Of a stretch of 17,041 nt of DNA, positions 8,264-16,082 are shown piece after piece. The notes beneath the pieces were generated by a model, which was not told where the DNA came from, made no database searches, and saw only the letters and a list, made by a program, of their open reading frames with translations. Each line of letters starts with the position of its first letter. Positions within the stretch are counted from its first letter, which is position 1. Position numbers and translations under genes: made by a program. This DNA comes from an uncultured bacterium (GTDB lineage: Bacteria > Bacteroidota > Bacteroidia > Bacteroidales > Muribaculaceae), in the NCBI GenBank assembly GCA_946184715.1, contig CAMHGU010000018.1, positions 1-17,041 on the forward strand, written 5' to 3'.

Positions 8264-8470
8264 CTTAGCCTCCGCCCCGCAAGGGGCGCGCGAGCAAGCC
8301 CGTGAAGGCCTTCGTGGTCGCTAAATGCGGTCGAGAATAGTCTGTAAGCCATATTCGGTGGGTGATACCCCGCTCAGAGAGCGCCACAGCGGCAGTGCAG
8401 TGGCATAGCGATTGCGGCGCGCCGCGGTCGAGGGCGAAGCAGGCAGGGCGGCAAGGCTTGCAAGGCTGCA
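8264..8470 (+). ncRNA. Candidate structured RNA (long nrdD leader or independent sRNA)
   Basis: The segment starts at the predicted transcription start. Local stems seen by eye: CGCCCC/GGGGCG closing a GCAA tetraloop (8273-8288); CCGTGAA/TTCGTGG around GGCC (8300-8317), which needs two tandem G-U pairs and therefore folds better on the + strand; GAATA/TATTC (8335-8356); GCTC/GAGC (8372-8382); and GCCAC-A-GC/GC-A-GTGGC (8383-8404). A long-range closing stem is possible: AGCCT-CCGCCC (8267-8277) with GGGCGG-CA-AGGCT (8446-8458). It competes with the first tetraloop hairpin. The 9-mer GCGGTCGAG occurs at 8327 and 8424. Size (about 200 nt), its own promoter and the closing stem recall 6S-type RNAs. 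No conserved 6S, tmRNA, RNase P, SRP or cobalamin-riboswitch signature was recognised, so the class is open. Confidence 0.4.
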
Positions 8471-8475
8471 AAACA

Positions 8476-8512
8476 GTCAACTTTGGCAACGATATCGTTG
8501 CCGAGAGTTGAC
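8476..8512. other. Large perfect hairpin upstream of nrdD
   Basis: GTCAACT (8476-8482) pairs with AGTTGAC (8506-8512), and inside it lies an 18-bp perfect palindrome, GGCAACGAT/ATCGTTGCC (8485-8502). It is followed on + by AAAAAAGAAAA, not by a T run, so it is not a standard + strand terminator. On the minus strand it is followed by TGTTTTG, a weak tail. It could end the preceding RNA, protect an mRNA 5' end, or be a dimeric regulator site. It does not resemble the NrdR box. Confidence 0.7.
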
Positions 8513-8599
8513 AAAAAAGAAAATCGGGCAGCACTCGCGGTGGCCCAAAAGCTGAGATGAAGAAATAATAGTATTAATACCTTAATTAATAAAGAGATA

Positions 8600-10744
8600 A
8601 TGGCAAGAGAAGTCATCACAATTCAGAAACGCGACGGCCAGCGGGAACAATTCTCGCTCGATAAGATCAAGAATGCCGTGCGCAAGGCGTTCCTCGCAGT
8701 AGGGTCGTTCGCTACCGAGGACGACATCACCAACATCCTCTCGCGCCTTCGCATCAGCGATGGTATGACCGTGGAGGAGATTCAGAACCAAGTGGAAGTG
8801 GCCCTTATGGCCGAGCGCTATTTCTCGGTGGCCAAGAGCTATATGCTCTATCGTCAGGCCCACACTGAGGACCGCGACACCCGCGACCGCCTCGAGTTCC
8901 TGATGAACTACTGCGCAGCCGACAATCCGGCCACCGGCTCCAAATACGACGCCAACGCCAACGTGGAGCACAAGAACATCGCCACGCTTATCAGCGAGCT
9001 GCCCAAGGCCGGCTTCATCCGCCTCAATCGTCGTATGCTCACCGACCGTCTCAAAGAGATGTACGGCAAAGACTTCTCCGACAAATATATGCGTCTGCTC
9101 TGCAGCCACTTCATCTATAAGAACGACGAGACCAGCCTCGCCAACTATTGCGCCTCCATCACGATGTACCCCTGGCTCCTGGGCGGCACCAAGTCGATAG
9201 GCGGCAACTCCGTGGCTCCTACCAATCTTAAGTCGTTCTGCGGCGGCTTCGTCAATCTCGTGTTCATCGTATCAAGTATGCTCAGCGGCGCCTGCGCCAC
9301 CCCCGAATTCCTGATGTATATGAACTACTTCGTGGAGAAAGAGTACGGCGAGGACTACTACCTCAACCCCGAGCGCATCGTCGACCTCTCCATCCGCCAG
9401 CGCAGCATCGATAAGGTGATTACCGACTGCTTCGAGCAGATTGTGTACTCCATCAACCAGCCCACCGGTGCCCGCAACTTCCAGTCGGTGTTCTGGAACA
9501 TCTCTTACTACGACCGCTACTACTTCGAGTCGATATTCGGCGACTTCCGCTTCCCCGACGGCTCGCAGCCTCACTGGGAATCGCTCTCGTGGCTGCAGAA
9601 GCGCTTTATGAAATGGTTCAACCAGGAGCGCCTCAAGACGGTGCTCACCTTCCCCGTCGAGACTATGGCGCTGCTCACCGAGGGCAACGACTGCCGCGAC
9701 AAGGAATGGGGCGACTTCACCGCCGAGATGTATGCCGAAGGTCACTCCTTCTTCACCTATATGAGCGACAACGCCGATAGCCTCGCCTCTTGCTGCCGCC
9801 TGCGCAACGAGATTCAGGACAACGGCTTCAGCTACACCCTCGGCGCCGGTGGCGTATCGACAGGCTCCAAGAGCGTGCTGACCATCAACCTCAACCGCTG
9901 CATCCAGTATGCCGTAAAGAACGGTATGGACTATATGCAGTATCTTGGCGAGATTGTCGACCTCGTGCATAAAGTGCAGCTCGGCTACGACGAGAACCTC
10001 AAGGAGTTCCAGCGCAAAGGCCTGCTCCCGCTCTTCGATGCCGGCTACATCAACATCGGCCGCCAGTACCTCACCGTGGGCGTAAACGGCCTCGTCGAAG
10101 CTGCCGAATTCCTCGGCCTCGAAATCAACGACAACCCGCAGTACGTGAAGTTTGTGCAGGACGTGCTCGGCCTCATCGAGAAGTACAACCACAAGTATCG
10201 CAGCAAGACCACTCTCTTCAACTGCGAGATGATTCCCGCCGAGAACGTGGGCGTGAAGCACGCCAAGTGGGACCGCGAAGACGGGTATGTGGTGCCCCGC
10301 GACTGCTACAACAGCTACTTCTACCGCGTTGAAGACACCTCGCTCAATATCATCGACAAGTTCCGCCTCCACGGCCGCAAGTACATCGAGCACCTCACCG
10401 GCGGCTCCGCCCTCCATATGAACCTCGAAGAGCACCTCTCCAAGGCGCAATATCGCCAGCTGCTCCGCGTCGCTGCCCACGAAGGTTGCAACTACTTCAC
10501 GTTCAATATCCCCAACACCCTCTGCAACGAGTGCGGCACCATCGACAAGCGCTATCTGCACAAGTGTCCCAAGTGCGGCAGCGAAGACCTCGACTATCTC
10601 ACCCGCATCATCGGCTATATGAAGCGCGTAAGCAACTTCTCGGCTGCCCGCCAGAAGGAAGCCGCCCGCCGCTATTATGCCCACGACAAGGGTGAGGTGG
10701 AAACCTACGTTCCCGTGCAGACCGAAGGCGCTACAGTATGCTAA
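8600..10744 (+). CDS. nrdD: Anaerobic (class III) ribonucleoside-triphosphate reductase
   Basis: NrdD reduces ribonucleotides to deoxyribonucleotides without oxygen, using a glycyl radical. The 714-residue protein begins with an ATP-cone allosteric domain (about 3-90), followed by the ten-stranded barrel. Cys398 and Cys399 in S-C-C-R-L-R-N-E lie where the family carries its radical-bearing cysteine loop. A C-terminal zinc ribbon uses C642-x2-C645 and C656-x2-C659. The glycyl radical residue is most likely Gly672 in T-R-I-I-G-Y-M, equivalent to R-V-C-G-Y in E. coli. The ATG at 8600 follows an AT-rich stretch without a Shine-Dalgarno and fits the ATP-cone start. The stop overlaps the nrdG start, so the pair is cotranscribed. 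A consensus promoter lies about 340 bp upstream, leaving a long structured leader. Confidence 0.97.
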   Translation: MAREVITIQKRDGQREQFSLDKIKNAVRKAFLAVGSFATEDDITNILSRLRISDGMTVEEIQNQVEVALMAERYFSVAKSYMLYRQAHTEDRDTRDRLEFLMNYCAADNPATGSKYDANANVEHKNIATLISELPKAGFIRLNRRMLTDRLKEMYGKDFSDKYMRLLCSHFIYKNDETSLANYCASITMYPWLLGGTKSIGGNSVAPTNLKSFCGGFVNLVFIVSSMLSGACATPEFLMYMNYFVEKEYGEDYYLNPERIVDLSIRQRSIDKVITDCFEQIVYSINQPTGARNFQSVFWNISYYDRYYFESIFGDFRFPDGSQPHWESLSWLQKRFMKWFNQERLKTVLTFPVETMALLTEGNDCRDKEWGDFTAEMYAEGHSFFTYMSDNADSLASCCRLRNEIQDNGFSYTLGAGGVSTGSKSVLTINLNRCIQYAVKNGMDYMQYLGEIVDLVHKVQLGYDENLKEFQRKGLLPLFDAGYINIGRQYLTVGVNGLVEAAEFLGLEINDNPQYVKFVQDVLGLIEKYNHKYRSKTTLFNCEMIPAENVGVKHAKWDREDGYVVPRDCYNSYFYRVEDTSLNIIDKFRLHGRKYIEHLTGGSALHMNLEEHLSKAQYRQLLRVAAHEGCNYFTFNIPNTLCNECGTIDKRYLHKCPKCGSEDLDYLTRIIGYMKRVSNFSAARQKEAARRYYAHDKGEVETYVPVQTEGATVC

Positions 10745-11205
10745 GGTGCTACAACTACGATATCGTAGCTTCTGAAATCCCCGACGAGATTACTCTCGCG
10801 CTCAATATCACTGGCTGTCCCATCCACTGCGAAGGATGTCACAGCCAGTGGCTTTGGGACGCCGAGGCCGGCGAGCCGTTGACCGACGACACTCTGCTCG
10901 CCATCATCGACCAATACGGCTTCGGCATCACCTGCGTGGCCTTTATGGGCGGCGACAACGACCCCGCCGAGATAGCGCGCCTGGCCGAGGTGGTCAAAGC
11001 GCAGTGGCCCGAGATGCGCCTCGGCTGGTACTCCGGCCGCGACCGCCTGCCCGACAGCTTTCCCGCTACGCGCTTCAACTACATCAAGCTCGGCCCCTAC
11101 ATAGCCCGCCTCGGCGGCCTCGACAAGCCCACCACTAATCAGCGCCTTTATCGCATCGGTCCCGACGGCACGATGACGCATCTCCCTATGTATAAGCAGC
11201 ACTGA
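10738..11205 (+). CDS. nrdG: Anaerobic ribonucleotide reductase activating protein (radical SAM)
   Basis: NrdG uses a [4Fe-4S] cluster and S-adenosylmethionine to generate the glycyl radical on NrdD. The 155-residue length matches the family. The cluster motif CX3CX2C is seen at Cys27, Cys31 and Cys34 in G-C-P-I-H-C-E-G-C-H, followed by S-Q-W-L-W. F-M-G-G-D-N (about 75-80) corresponds to the SAM-binding GGE-type motif. The start ATG at 10738 overlaps the end of nrdD by 7 nt (ATGCTAA), which implies translational coupling and balanced synthesis. Confidence 0.96.
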   Translation: MLRCYNYDIVASEIPDEITLALNITGCPIHCEGCHSQWLWDAEAGEPLTDDTLLAIIDQYGFGITCVAFMGGDNDPAEIARLAEVVKAQWPEMRLGWYSGRDRLPDSFPATRFNYIKLGPYIARLGGLDKPTTNQRLYRIGPDGTMTHLPMYKQH

Positions 11206-11212
11206 CCCCGCT

Positions 11213-11245
11213 TTGCCGCTAATTGCCGATTTTTGTGTATCTTTG
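11213..11245 (+). promoter_or_regulatory. Candidate promoter of the lipoprotein-pldA pair
   Basis: TATCTTTG at 11238-11245 matches the -7 consensus TAnnTTTG. A TTG lies at 11213-11215 with a 22-bp gap, one base longer than usual. Transcription would start near 11252, so the gene cannot begin at the upstream TTG (11233) or GTG (11245), and the TTG at 11281 becomes the likely start. Confidence 0.5.
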
Positions 11246-11280
11246 TGGCCATATTAGCCACTATAAAGATACTTCCGGCC

Positions 11281-12330
11281 TTGCGACGTTTATTTCAATA
11301 CCTGACTTTCGCCCTTGCTGCGGCAGCGCTTCTCGCCTCCTGCAGCAAGCGCGAACCTATTGACCCCATAAAGCCGGTAGCGAAGCGCACCGTGCTGTTC
11401 CTCACCGGCGTGGGGGCCATTTACGACCTTAACCACGAGCTCGTAATAGAGCTGCCGCATTGCACCTACGCTAATCAGATTATCGCCGACGGGGCCGACT
11501 ATTTCGTGTCGGGAATCCATGACCAAGAGAAGGTGGGGTATTGGAAAAACGGCAAGTGGAACACCCTCCACGTTGATTTCATCGAGGACGTGGACCACAC
11601 CATCAACGGTATGGCCAAGTGGGAATACTATATCTATCTGCTCGACCATCCCCACGTGCTGAAGAATAGCGGCATCTATCGCCTGGAGGACGGCGAGCGG
11701 TTCCTGTCGGCTCCGCAAGCCCTCGCCGTGACCGACGGCAAATGCTTCGTGGTGGGTAGCAAGCGGACCGACGACTCGGGCGGCAACTATCTGCCGGTGG
11801 TATATACCGAGCAACACGGGGTTTACATTCCCGAGCAGCTGCCGCTGCCCGAAGGCGCCGTCGCCGGCGACTGCACCTGCGTGTATGCCGGAGGCACCGA
11901 CCACTGCGTAATAGGCGGATATGCCGACGGTTGGCCGGTGATTTGGGTCGATAAAGTGCTGCAGATACTCCCGCTTTCCTATCCTCCCGAAGCGAAACAG
12001 CCTTATGAGATGCTGGGTGAGGTGAGCTCTATCACCGAGTGCAATGGCATTATCTATGCCGCCGGCAATGAGCCTACGCCCACGATGCGGTCGGTAGCTA
12101 CCGTGTGGAGCGAAGGTAAGATAAGGCATTTGGTGTATTCCCCGAGCCAGGCCACCGGCTCTGAAGTGCTCGAAATCAAAAGCTATGGCTCCGACGTGTA
12201 CGTGCTCACGCTCGAATATAGCACCGACAGCGCCACCGGCGACTTCGTCACCACCACCGTGCTATGGATGAATAATGCCGTAGTGAAAGCTTATCGCGGG
12301 TTCACGGCCGCCAGCTTCGCAGTCTTATAG
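11281..12330 (+). CDS. Lipoprotein with beta-propeller-like repeats, function unknown
   Basis: From a TTG start at 11281 the protein has about 349 residues and opens with a lipoprotein signal peptide: R-R near the start, a hydrophobic stretch, then L-L-A-S-C-S-K. The acylated Cys is thus near residue 20 and the protein is probably anchored in a membrane of the envelope. No ATG is available near this point. A longer form from 11233 would place the start inside the promoter. The mature part contains about five diverged units of about 50 residues. Each pairs an exposed-strand motif (V-[YF]-x2-G or similar) with a W-x-N-G or I-W-V-D-K turn and a strand ending in L-P-L or similar, suggesting a beta-propeller. 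No catalytic motif was recognised. It lies 35 bp upstream of pldA, and the two are probably cotranscribed. Confidence 0.7.
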   Translation: MRRLFQYLTFALAAAALLASCSKREPIDPIKPVAKRTVLFLTGVGAIYDLNHELVIELPHCTYANQIIADGADYFVSGIHDQEKVGYWKNGKWNTLHVDFIEDVDHTINGMAKWEYYIYLLDHPHVLKNSGIYRLEDGERFLSAPQALAVTDGKCFVVGSKRTDDSGGNYLPVVYTEQHGVYIPEQLPLPEGAVAGDCTCVYAGGTDHCVIGGYADGWPVIWVDKVLQILPLSYPPEAKQPYEMLGEVSSITECNGIIYAAGNEPTPTMRSVATVWSEGKIRHLVYSPSQATGSEVLEIKSYGSDVYVLTLEYSTDSATGDFVTTTVLWMNNAVVKAYRGFTAASFAVL

Positions 12331-12365
12331 CAACCCGTATGTGTAATCTCACCGATTTATATGCA

Positions 12366-13211
12366 ATGAAGCCGCTCCGAATCATAATCGTTTCACTTCT
12401 CCTGGCAATGGTAGGGATAGCCCACGCGCAAGTCACTACCCCTGAGGATAGCTTGCAGAAGCTCAACACCGATAGCATCGTGCGCGACTTCGACAGCCGC
12501 CCTTTCTTCGGCCTTTATAAGGACAACTATTTCGTGCTCGGCACGGCTCTCAATGAGAAACCCACCCAGTACAACTCCGACGTCAAGTTTCAAATTAGCT
12601 TCCGTCAGCGCCTTACCAAAGCCGTTCTGCCCTGGCACAGCTACCTCTTCCTATTCTACACCCAGAAGGCGATGTGGAATATCTTTGAGGAGTCGCTGCC
12701 TTTTCGCGACCTCAATTTCAACCCCGGTATCGGTATCTCAAAGCTCATCATCTCTAAGGACCGACTGATGGGTAAGGCCACGATTCTCTTTGAACACGAA
12801 TCCAACGGCCGCGACGGCGAGGCCTCCCGAAGCTGGAATAAGGTGTCGCTCTGCGGCTCGCTGTTCGTGCTGCGCGACCTTATGGTGCACGGTAAGATAT
12901 GGATTCCCATCATCGACGGGAAGCAGAACAAGGACATCCTAAGCTATAGCGGCATATTCCAAGTGGGAGCGCAGTATATCTCGCCCAATAAGCGCTGGGT
13001 AGTCGATGCCACCTTTGTAAAGCGCAAAGGCTGGAACTTCAACTTCAACACCACTATCAACGTGGGATTCCGCCTCAGTCGCACTGCCAACCAGTTCTTG
13101 ATGCTGCACTTCTACGACGGCTACGGCGAGAATTTGCTCGACTACAACAAGTACCACTGCCGCATTCGCCTCGGCCTGCTCATCCGCCCCGTTTTCTTCA
13201 GCGACTTCTGA
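12366..13211 (+). CDS. pldA: Outer-membrane phospholipase A (PldA/OMPLA family)
   Basis: This enzyme hydrolyses acyl chains of phospholipids that reach the outer leaflet of the outer membrane. The 281-residue precursor has a signal peptide ending A-H-A-Q (cleavage near residue 20). The catalytic triad is intact: His144 and Ser146 in E-H-E-S-N-G-R, and Asn158 in S-R-S-W-N. The spacing equals H142/S144/N156 of the E. coli enzyme. Arg149 and Ser154, at the calcium-site positions, are also present. Y-T-Q-K-A-M-W with P-F-R-D (about 98-115) and G-Y-G-E-N-L-L-D-Y-N (252-261) are further family signatures. The chain ends in Phe, the usual recognition signal for barrel insertion. The ATG at 12366 is preferred over one at 12339 because it gives a clean signal peptide. 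Confidence 0.9.
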   Translation: MKPLRIIIVSLLLAMVGIAHAQVTTPEDSLQKLNTDSIVRDFDSRPFFGLYKDNYFVLGTALNEKPTQYNSDVKFQISFRQRLTKAVLPWHSYLFLFYTQKAMWNIFEESLPFRDLNFNPGIGISKLIISKDRLMGKATILFEHESNGRDGEASRSWNKVSLCGSLFVLRDLMVHGKIWIPIIDGKQNKDILSYSGIFQVGAQYISPNKRWVVDATFVKRKGWNFNFNTTINVGFRLSRTANQFLMLHFYDGYGENLLDYNKYHCRIRLGLLIRPVFFSDF

Positions 13212-13319
13212 CCCCGGATTCGACCTCGGTCAAGTGCCTCTCAACTATGTGTCGCGGCTATCTGCGCTGCGGCCCCGAATTATTATGCGCCGCATCGTGC
13301 TTTTATACCGATTTTTTCT

Positions 13320-13327
13320 TACATTTG
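13320..13327 (+). promoter_or_regulatory. Candidate -7 element upstream of the DUF3089 hydrolase
   Basis: TACATTTG fits TAnnTTTG and lies 60 bp before the start codon. No clear TTG is present 19-21 bp upstream. It follows a 177-bp gap after pldA, which contains no convincing terminator. Confidence 0.4.
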
Positions 13328-13387
13328 TGAGGGTGCTTTTGACAAAACAATCAGCCGTGACGCAAAACCTTTTCATAATATAAAGCG

Positions 13388-14314
13388 ATGGAAAATAGGA
13401 TAGACTACTCTCTGAAGGACAACTGGTTCCGACTGCCCGACGTCACTAAGGACGTTGATACGTTCTACATCTACTCCACGATATTTATGGGCGCCAACGA
13501 GGGCGACCCTGACTATGCCACGCTCGACAATGCCGAGATGCTTGAAGGCATCGTGATTGAGCACGCCATCAAGTCGAGCGTTTTCGACGAAGCTACCAAC
13601 GTGTTCATCCCATATTACCGCCAAGCCGGAATGAAACTCGAGGCCGAGACCTGGCTGAAAACAGGAGAGATTACCTCGGTACTATCCGGCCCTTATGCCG
13701 ACATCGTCGCCGCTCTCGATTACTACTTCGAGCACTTCAACCAGGGACGCCCGTTTATCCTTGCCGGTCATAGCCAAGGCTCGGCTCTCGCCAGAATGGC
13801 GCTCAAGCAATACTTCAGGGAGCACCCCGACCGCTACGAGCGTATGGTGGCCGCCTACGCTATTGGCTTCTCTATCACGGCCGACGACCTCGCCACCTGC
13901 CCTCACCTGAAATTCGCCACCGGCGAGGCCGACACCGGTGTAATCATCAGCTGGCACGTCGAAGGACCGAAGAACGAGGAGGCTAACGCCCCCACTGCCG
14001 CGCTGCTGCCCGGCGGCATCGCCATCAACCCGCTCAACTGGCGGCGCGACGACACCTACGCCCCGGCAAGCGACAACCTCGGCTCCCTCGTGGCCGACGA
14101 GGCTACCCTCACCACCGAAATTCGCGACATCGGTGCCGACGCCCGCGTGTGCCTCGCCCGAGGCACCGTCATTACCAACGCCCGTGCTGTCCCTAACGAG
14201 ATGCCCGACTTCGCCGGCCCGCAGAGCTACCACCAGGACGACTACTCAATCTTCTTCTGCAACATCAAGGACAACGTGGCCAAGCGCGTAGCCGCCTTTT
14301 TGGCAAAGAGATGA
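13388..14314 (+). CDS. DUF3089-like alpha/beta hydrolase
   Basis: The 308-residue protein has a nucleophile elbow G-H-S-Q-G at 127-131 (Ser129), preceded by the strand R-P-F-I-L-A and followed by a helix S-A-L-A-R-M-A-L-K, as in alpha/beta hydrolases. N-V-F-I-P-Y-Y-R-Q (71-79) and the overall order resemble DUF3089, a lipase/esterase-like family. His282 in S-Y-H-Q-D-D-Y-S near the C terminus is a candidate catalytic histidine. No signal peptide or membrane segment is seen, so it is probably cytoplasmic, although many relatives are exported. The substrate is unknown; an ester or amide is likely. It is followed after 61 bp by the amidohydrolase on the same strand, with no obvious promoter between, so the two may form an operon. 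Confidence 0.8.
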   Translation: MENRIDYSLKDNWFRLPDVTKDVDTFYIYSTIFMGANEGDPDYATLDNAEMLEGIVIEHAIKSSVFDEATNVFIPYYRQAGMKLEAETWLKTGEITSVLSGPYADIVAALDYYFEHFNQGRPFILAGHSQGSALARMALKQYFREHPDRYERMVAAYAIGFSITADDLATCPHLKFATGEADTGVIISWHVEGPKNEEANAPTAALLPGGIAINPLNWRRDDTYAPASDNLGSLVADEATLTTEIRDIGADARVCLARGTVITNARAVPNEMPDFAGPQSYHQDDYSIFFCNIKDNVAKRVAAFLAKR

Positions 14315-14375
14315 ATGCCTTCATTAACAACAACTTATAATCTAATAATTCAATAACCTTCAACTTTTAACCGAT

Positions 14376-16046
14376 ATGAAAGCTGATCTGATTATCAAGA
14401 ACGCGCGTGTGTTCACTGCCGATAGCGTCAATCCTCAGGCTACGGCCTTCGTGGTCAAGGACGGCAAGTTCCTATACGTGGGCGACGAAGCCGGCCTCGC
14501 TGCCTATGAGGGCGAAGTTATTGACCTCGGCGGCAAGTTCATTATGCCGGGCATCATCGACAGCCACGTCCACGTCACCACGGGCATCGGCTTTGAGTAT
14601 GTCGATTACGGCGAGTATATCGACTGCTCAAGCAAGCAGGAAGCCCTCGACTTTATGGCGCAGTATGTCAACGCCACTCCGGGACTTGAGCGTTACCGGT
14701 TCATCTTGAATCGCAACAACTTGAGAGGTGAAGAGCTTACCAAGGAGGAGCTCGATGCCATCTGCCCCGACCACGAGCTGCAGGTGCTGGAGCTGGATAT
14801 CCACAGCTTGTGGGTAAACTCTAAGATCCTGGAGGCCCACGGCATTACCGACGCCACCCCCGACCCCGCGCCCGGGCTCGCTTATTTCGTGAGGAAGAAC
14901 GGCCACATTACCGGCAATGCCTTTGAGTCGGCAGGCTGGCCATTCCTCTTCGACTATCTGAAAAAGCGTTTGACCGATGAGCAGATTGCCTCGGCCATCG
15001 CGCGATGGATAGCATTCTGTAAAGAGTACGGCGTTTGCTCGGTATTTGATGCGGGATTCCCAGAGAACAACGACATTCACGAGCGTATCTACTTCTATCT
15101 CCGCGAGCTCGACCGCCGTGGCGAGCTGCCCATTTATATTGATGGCTGCTACGTCCTCACCAACCGCCACAAGATGATGGAAGCCATCGAGGAAACCAAG
15201 CGGTTCAATCGGGAGTTCGACACTGAGCACCTCAAGGTGCACACCCTCAAAATCTTTATGGACGGCACCCTCAAGATTGAAACTGCTGCGATGGTCACCC
15301 CCTACGTCGATACCGGCACTTCAGGCGCCACCACGTTCAACGCTCAAGAGGTGGCCGTGATTCTCAAGGAGCTGAATAAGGCGGGCCTCGACCTTCATGT
15401 CCACACCGTGGGCGAGCAGGCTTCGCGCGTGGTGCTCGATGGCGTAGAGCTGGCTCGCAAAGAGCTGGGCGATGACTTCCGTGTGAAGGTAACCTGCGCC
15501 CACCTCTGGGTGCAGGACGATGCCGACCTCGGCCGATTCGCCAAGCTCGGTGTCACGGCCGATTTCAGCCCCGCTTGGCATAGCGGTGTCCTCGGTGGCA
15601 ACCCCTATGAGGCTTGGTCGAAACTGCTCGGCCCTGAAAGAGCCGCGGCAATGTTCCGGAGCAAAACAATATGGGATACCGGCGCTCTCGTCACTTGGTC
15701 GAGCGACGACGTAGCCTATGGCGATTTCTCTACCTGGAACCCTTATCTGGGTATCGAAATCGGTATGACGCGCTTCAACTGCGCCAAGACCAAAGGCCCC
15801 GAGGTGGCCAAAGTGGTGGCCGAGCTTCCTACGCCCGACCAGAAGATGAGCATCCAAGAGATGCTCATAGGCTACACCATCAACGGCGCCAAGCAGCTGG
15901 GCATCGAAGCCACCAAAGGCTCCATCGCCGCAGGTAAAGACGCCGACTTCCTCGTATTCGACCGTGACCTTCTCACCGCCGAGCACGCCGGCTTCAGCCA
16001 CATCCTCCCCACCGACGTATTCTTCGCCGGCAAGAAGGTGAACTGA
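14376..16046 (+). CDS. Metal-dependent amidohydrolase (YtcJ-like, amidohydrolase 3 family)
   Basis: The 556-residue protein has the composite domain arrangement of amidohydrolases: an N-terminal small beta domain (1-60, beginning A-D-L-I-I-K-N-A-R-V-F-T), a TIM-barrel catalytic domain, and return of the beta domain at the C terminus (about 515-556, G-K-D-A-D-F-L-V-F-D). Metal-site residues are visible: His64 and His66 in D-S-H-V-H-V, His343 in H-V-H-T-V-G-E-Q-A, His376 in C-A-H-L-W-V-Q, and Asp444 in W-S-S-D-D. K-I-F-M-D-G-T-L-K (292-300) matches the family's K-x3-D-G motif. No signal peptide, so cytoplasmic. The substrate cannot be told; relatives include formamidases and N-acyl hydrolases. 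The ATG at 14376 lies in an AT-rich leader. Confidence 0.9.
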   Translation: MKADLIIKNARVFTADSVNPQATAFVVKDGKFLYVGDEAGLAAYEGEVIDLGGKFIMPGIIDSHVHVTTGIGFEYVDYGEYIDCSSKQEALDFMAQYVNATPGLERYRFILNRNNLRGEELTKEELDAICPDHELQVLELDIHSLWVNSKILEAHGITDATPDPAPGLAYFVRKNGHITGNAFESAGWPFLFDYLKKRLTDEQIASAIARWIAFCKEYGVCSVFDAGFPENNDIHERIYFYLRELDRRGELPIYIDGCYVLTNRHKMMEAIEETKRFNREFDTEHLKVHTLKIFMDGTLKIETAAMVTPYVDTGTSGATTFNAQEVAVILKELNKAGLDLHVHTVGEQASRVVLDGVELARKELGDDFRVKVTCAHLWVQDDADLGRFAKLGVTADFSPAWHSGVLGGNPYEAWSKLLGPERAAAMFRSKTIWDTGALVTWSSDDVAYGDFSTWNPYLGIEIGMTRFNCAKTKGPEVAKVVAELPTPDQKMSIQEMLIGYTINGAKQLGIEATKGSIAAGKDADFLVFDRDLLTAEHAGFSHILPTDVFFAGKKVN

Positions 16047-16082
16047 GCCGACCGAGCTCGCGATGTCCGATTAAGATACCTG

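Larger units (their letters stand above)
7648..8599. other. Intergenic region between rimP and nrdD (952 bp, no gene supported)
   Basis: No convincing protein gene was found. The open frames here (for example minus 8134-7838 and minus 8534-8265) begin at arbitrary places and look unlike the neighbouring proteins. From left to right the region holds the rimP leader and its promoter, a GC-rich segment with the G-quadruplex motif, an A/T-rich segment with repeats, a consensus + strand promoter, a GC-rich segment able to fold extensively, a large perfect hairpin, and an AT-rich translation start region for nrdD. Confidence 0.7.

Noticed and set aside
8264..8520. Cobalamin riboswitch or NrdR box controlling nrdDG
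   Set aside because: The conserved B12-box core and the ACACTATAT-like NrdR boxes were looked for by eye and not found; the palindrome at 8485-8502 has a different sequence.
8265..8619. Minus-strand frames across the candidate RNA
   Set aside because: They run through stem-loops and into the nrdD start, and are Ala/Arg/Cys-rich as expected from GC-rich non-coding DNA.
9272..10684. Long minus-strand frame (470 codons) opposite nrdD
   Set aside because: Antisense shadow caused by codon bias; NrdD on the + strand has all catalytic motifs across this stretch.
11290..12129. Minus-strand frame opposite the lipoprotein gene
   Set aside because: The + strand has a promoter, a lipobox and repeated units; the minus frame has none of these.
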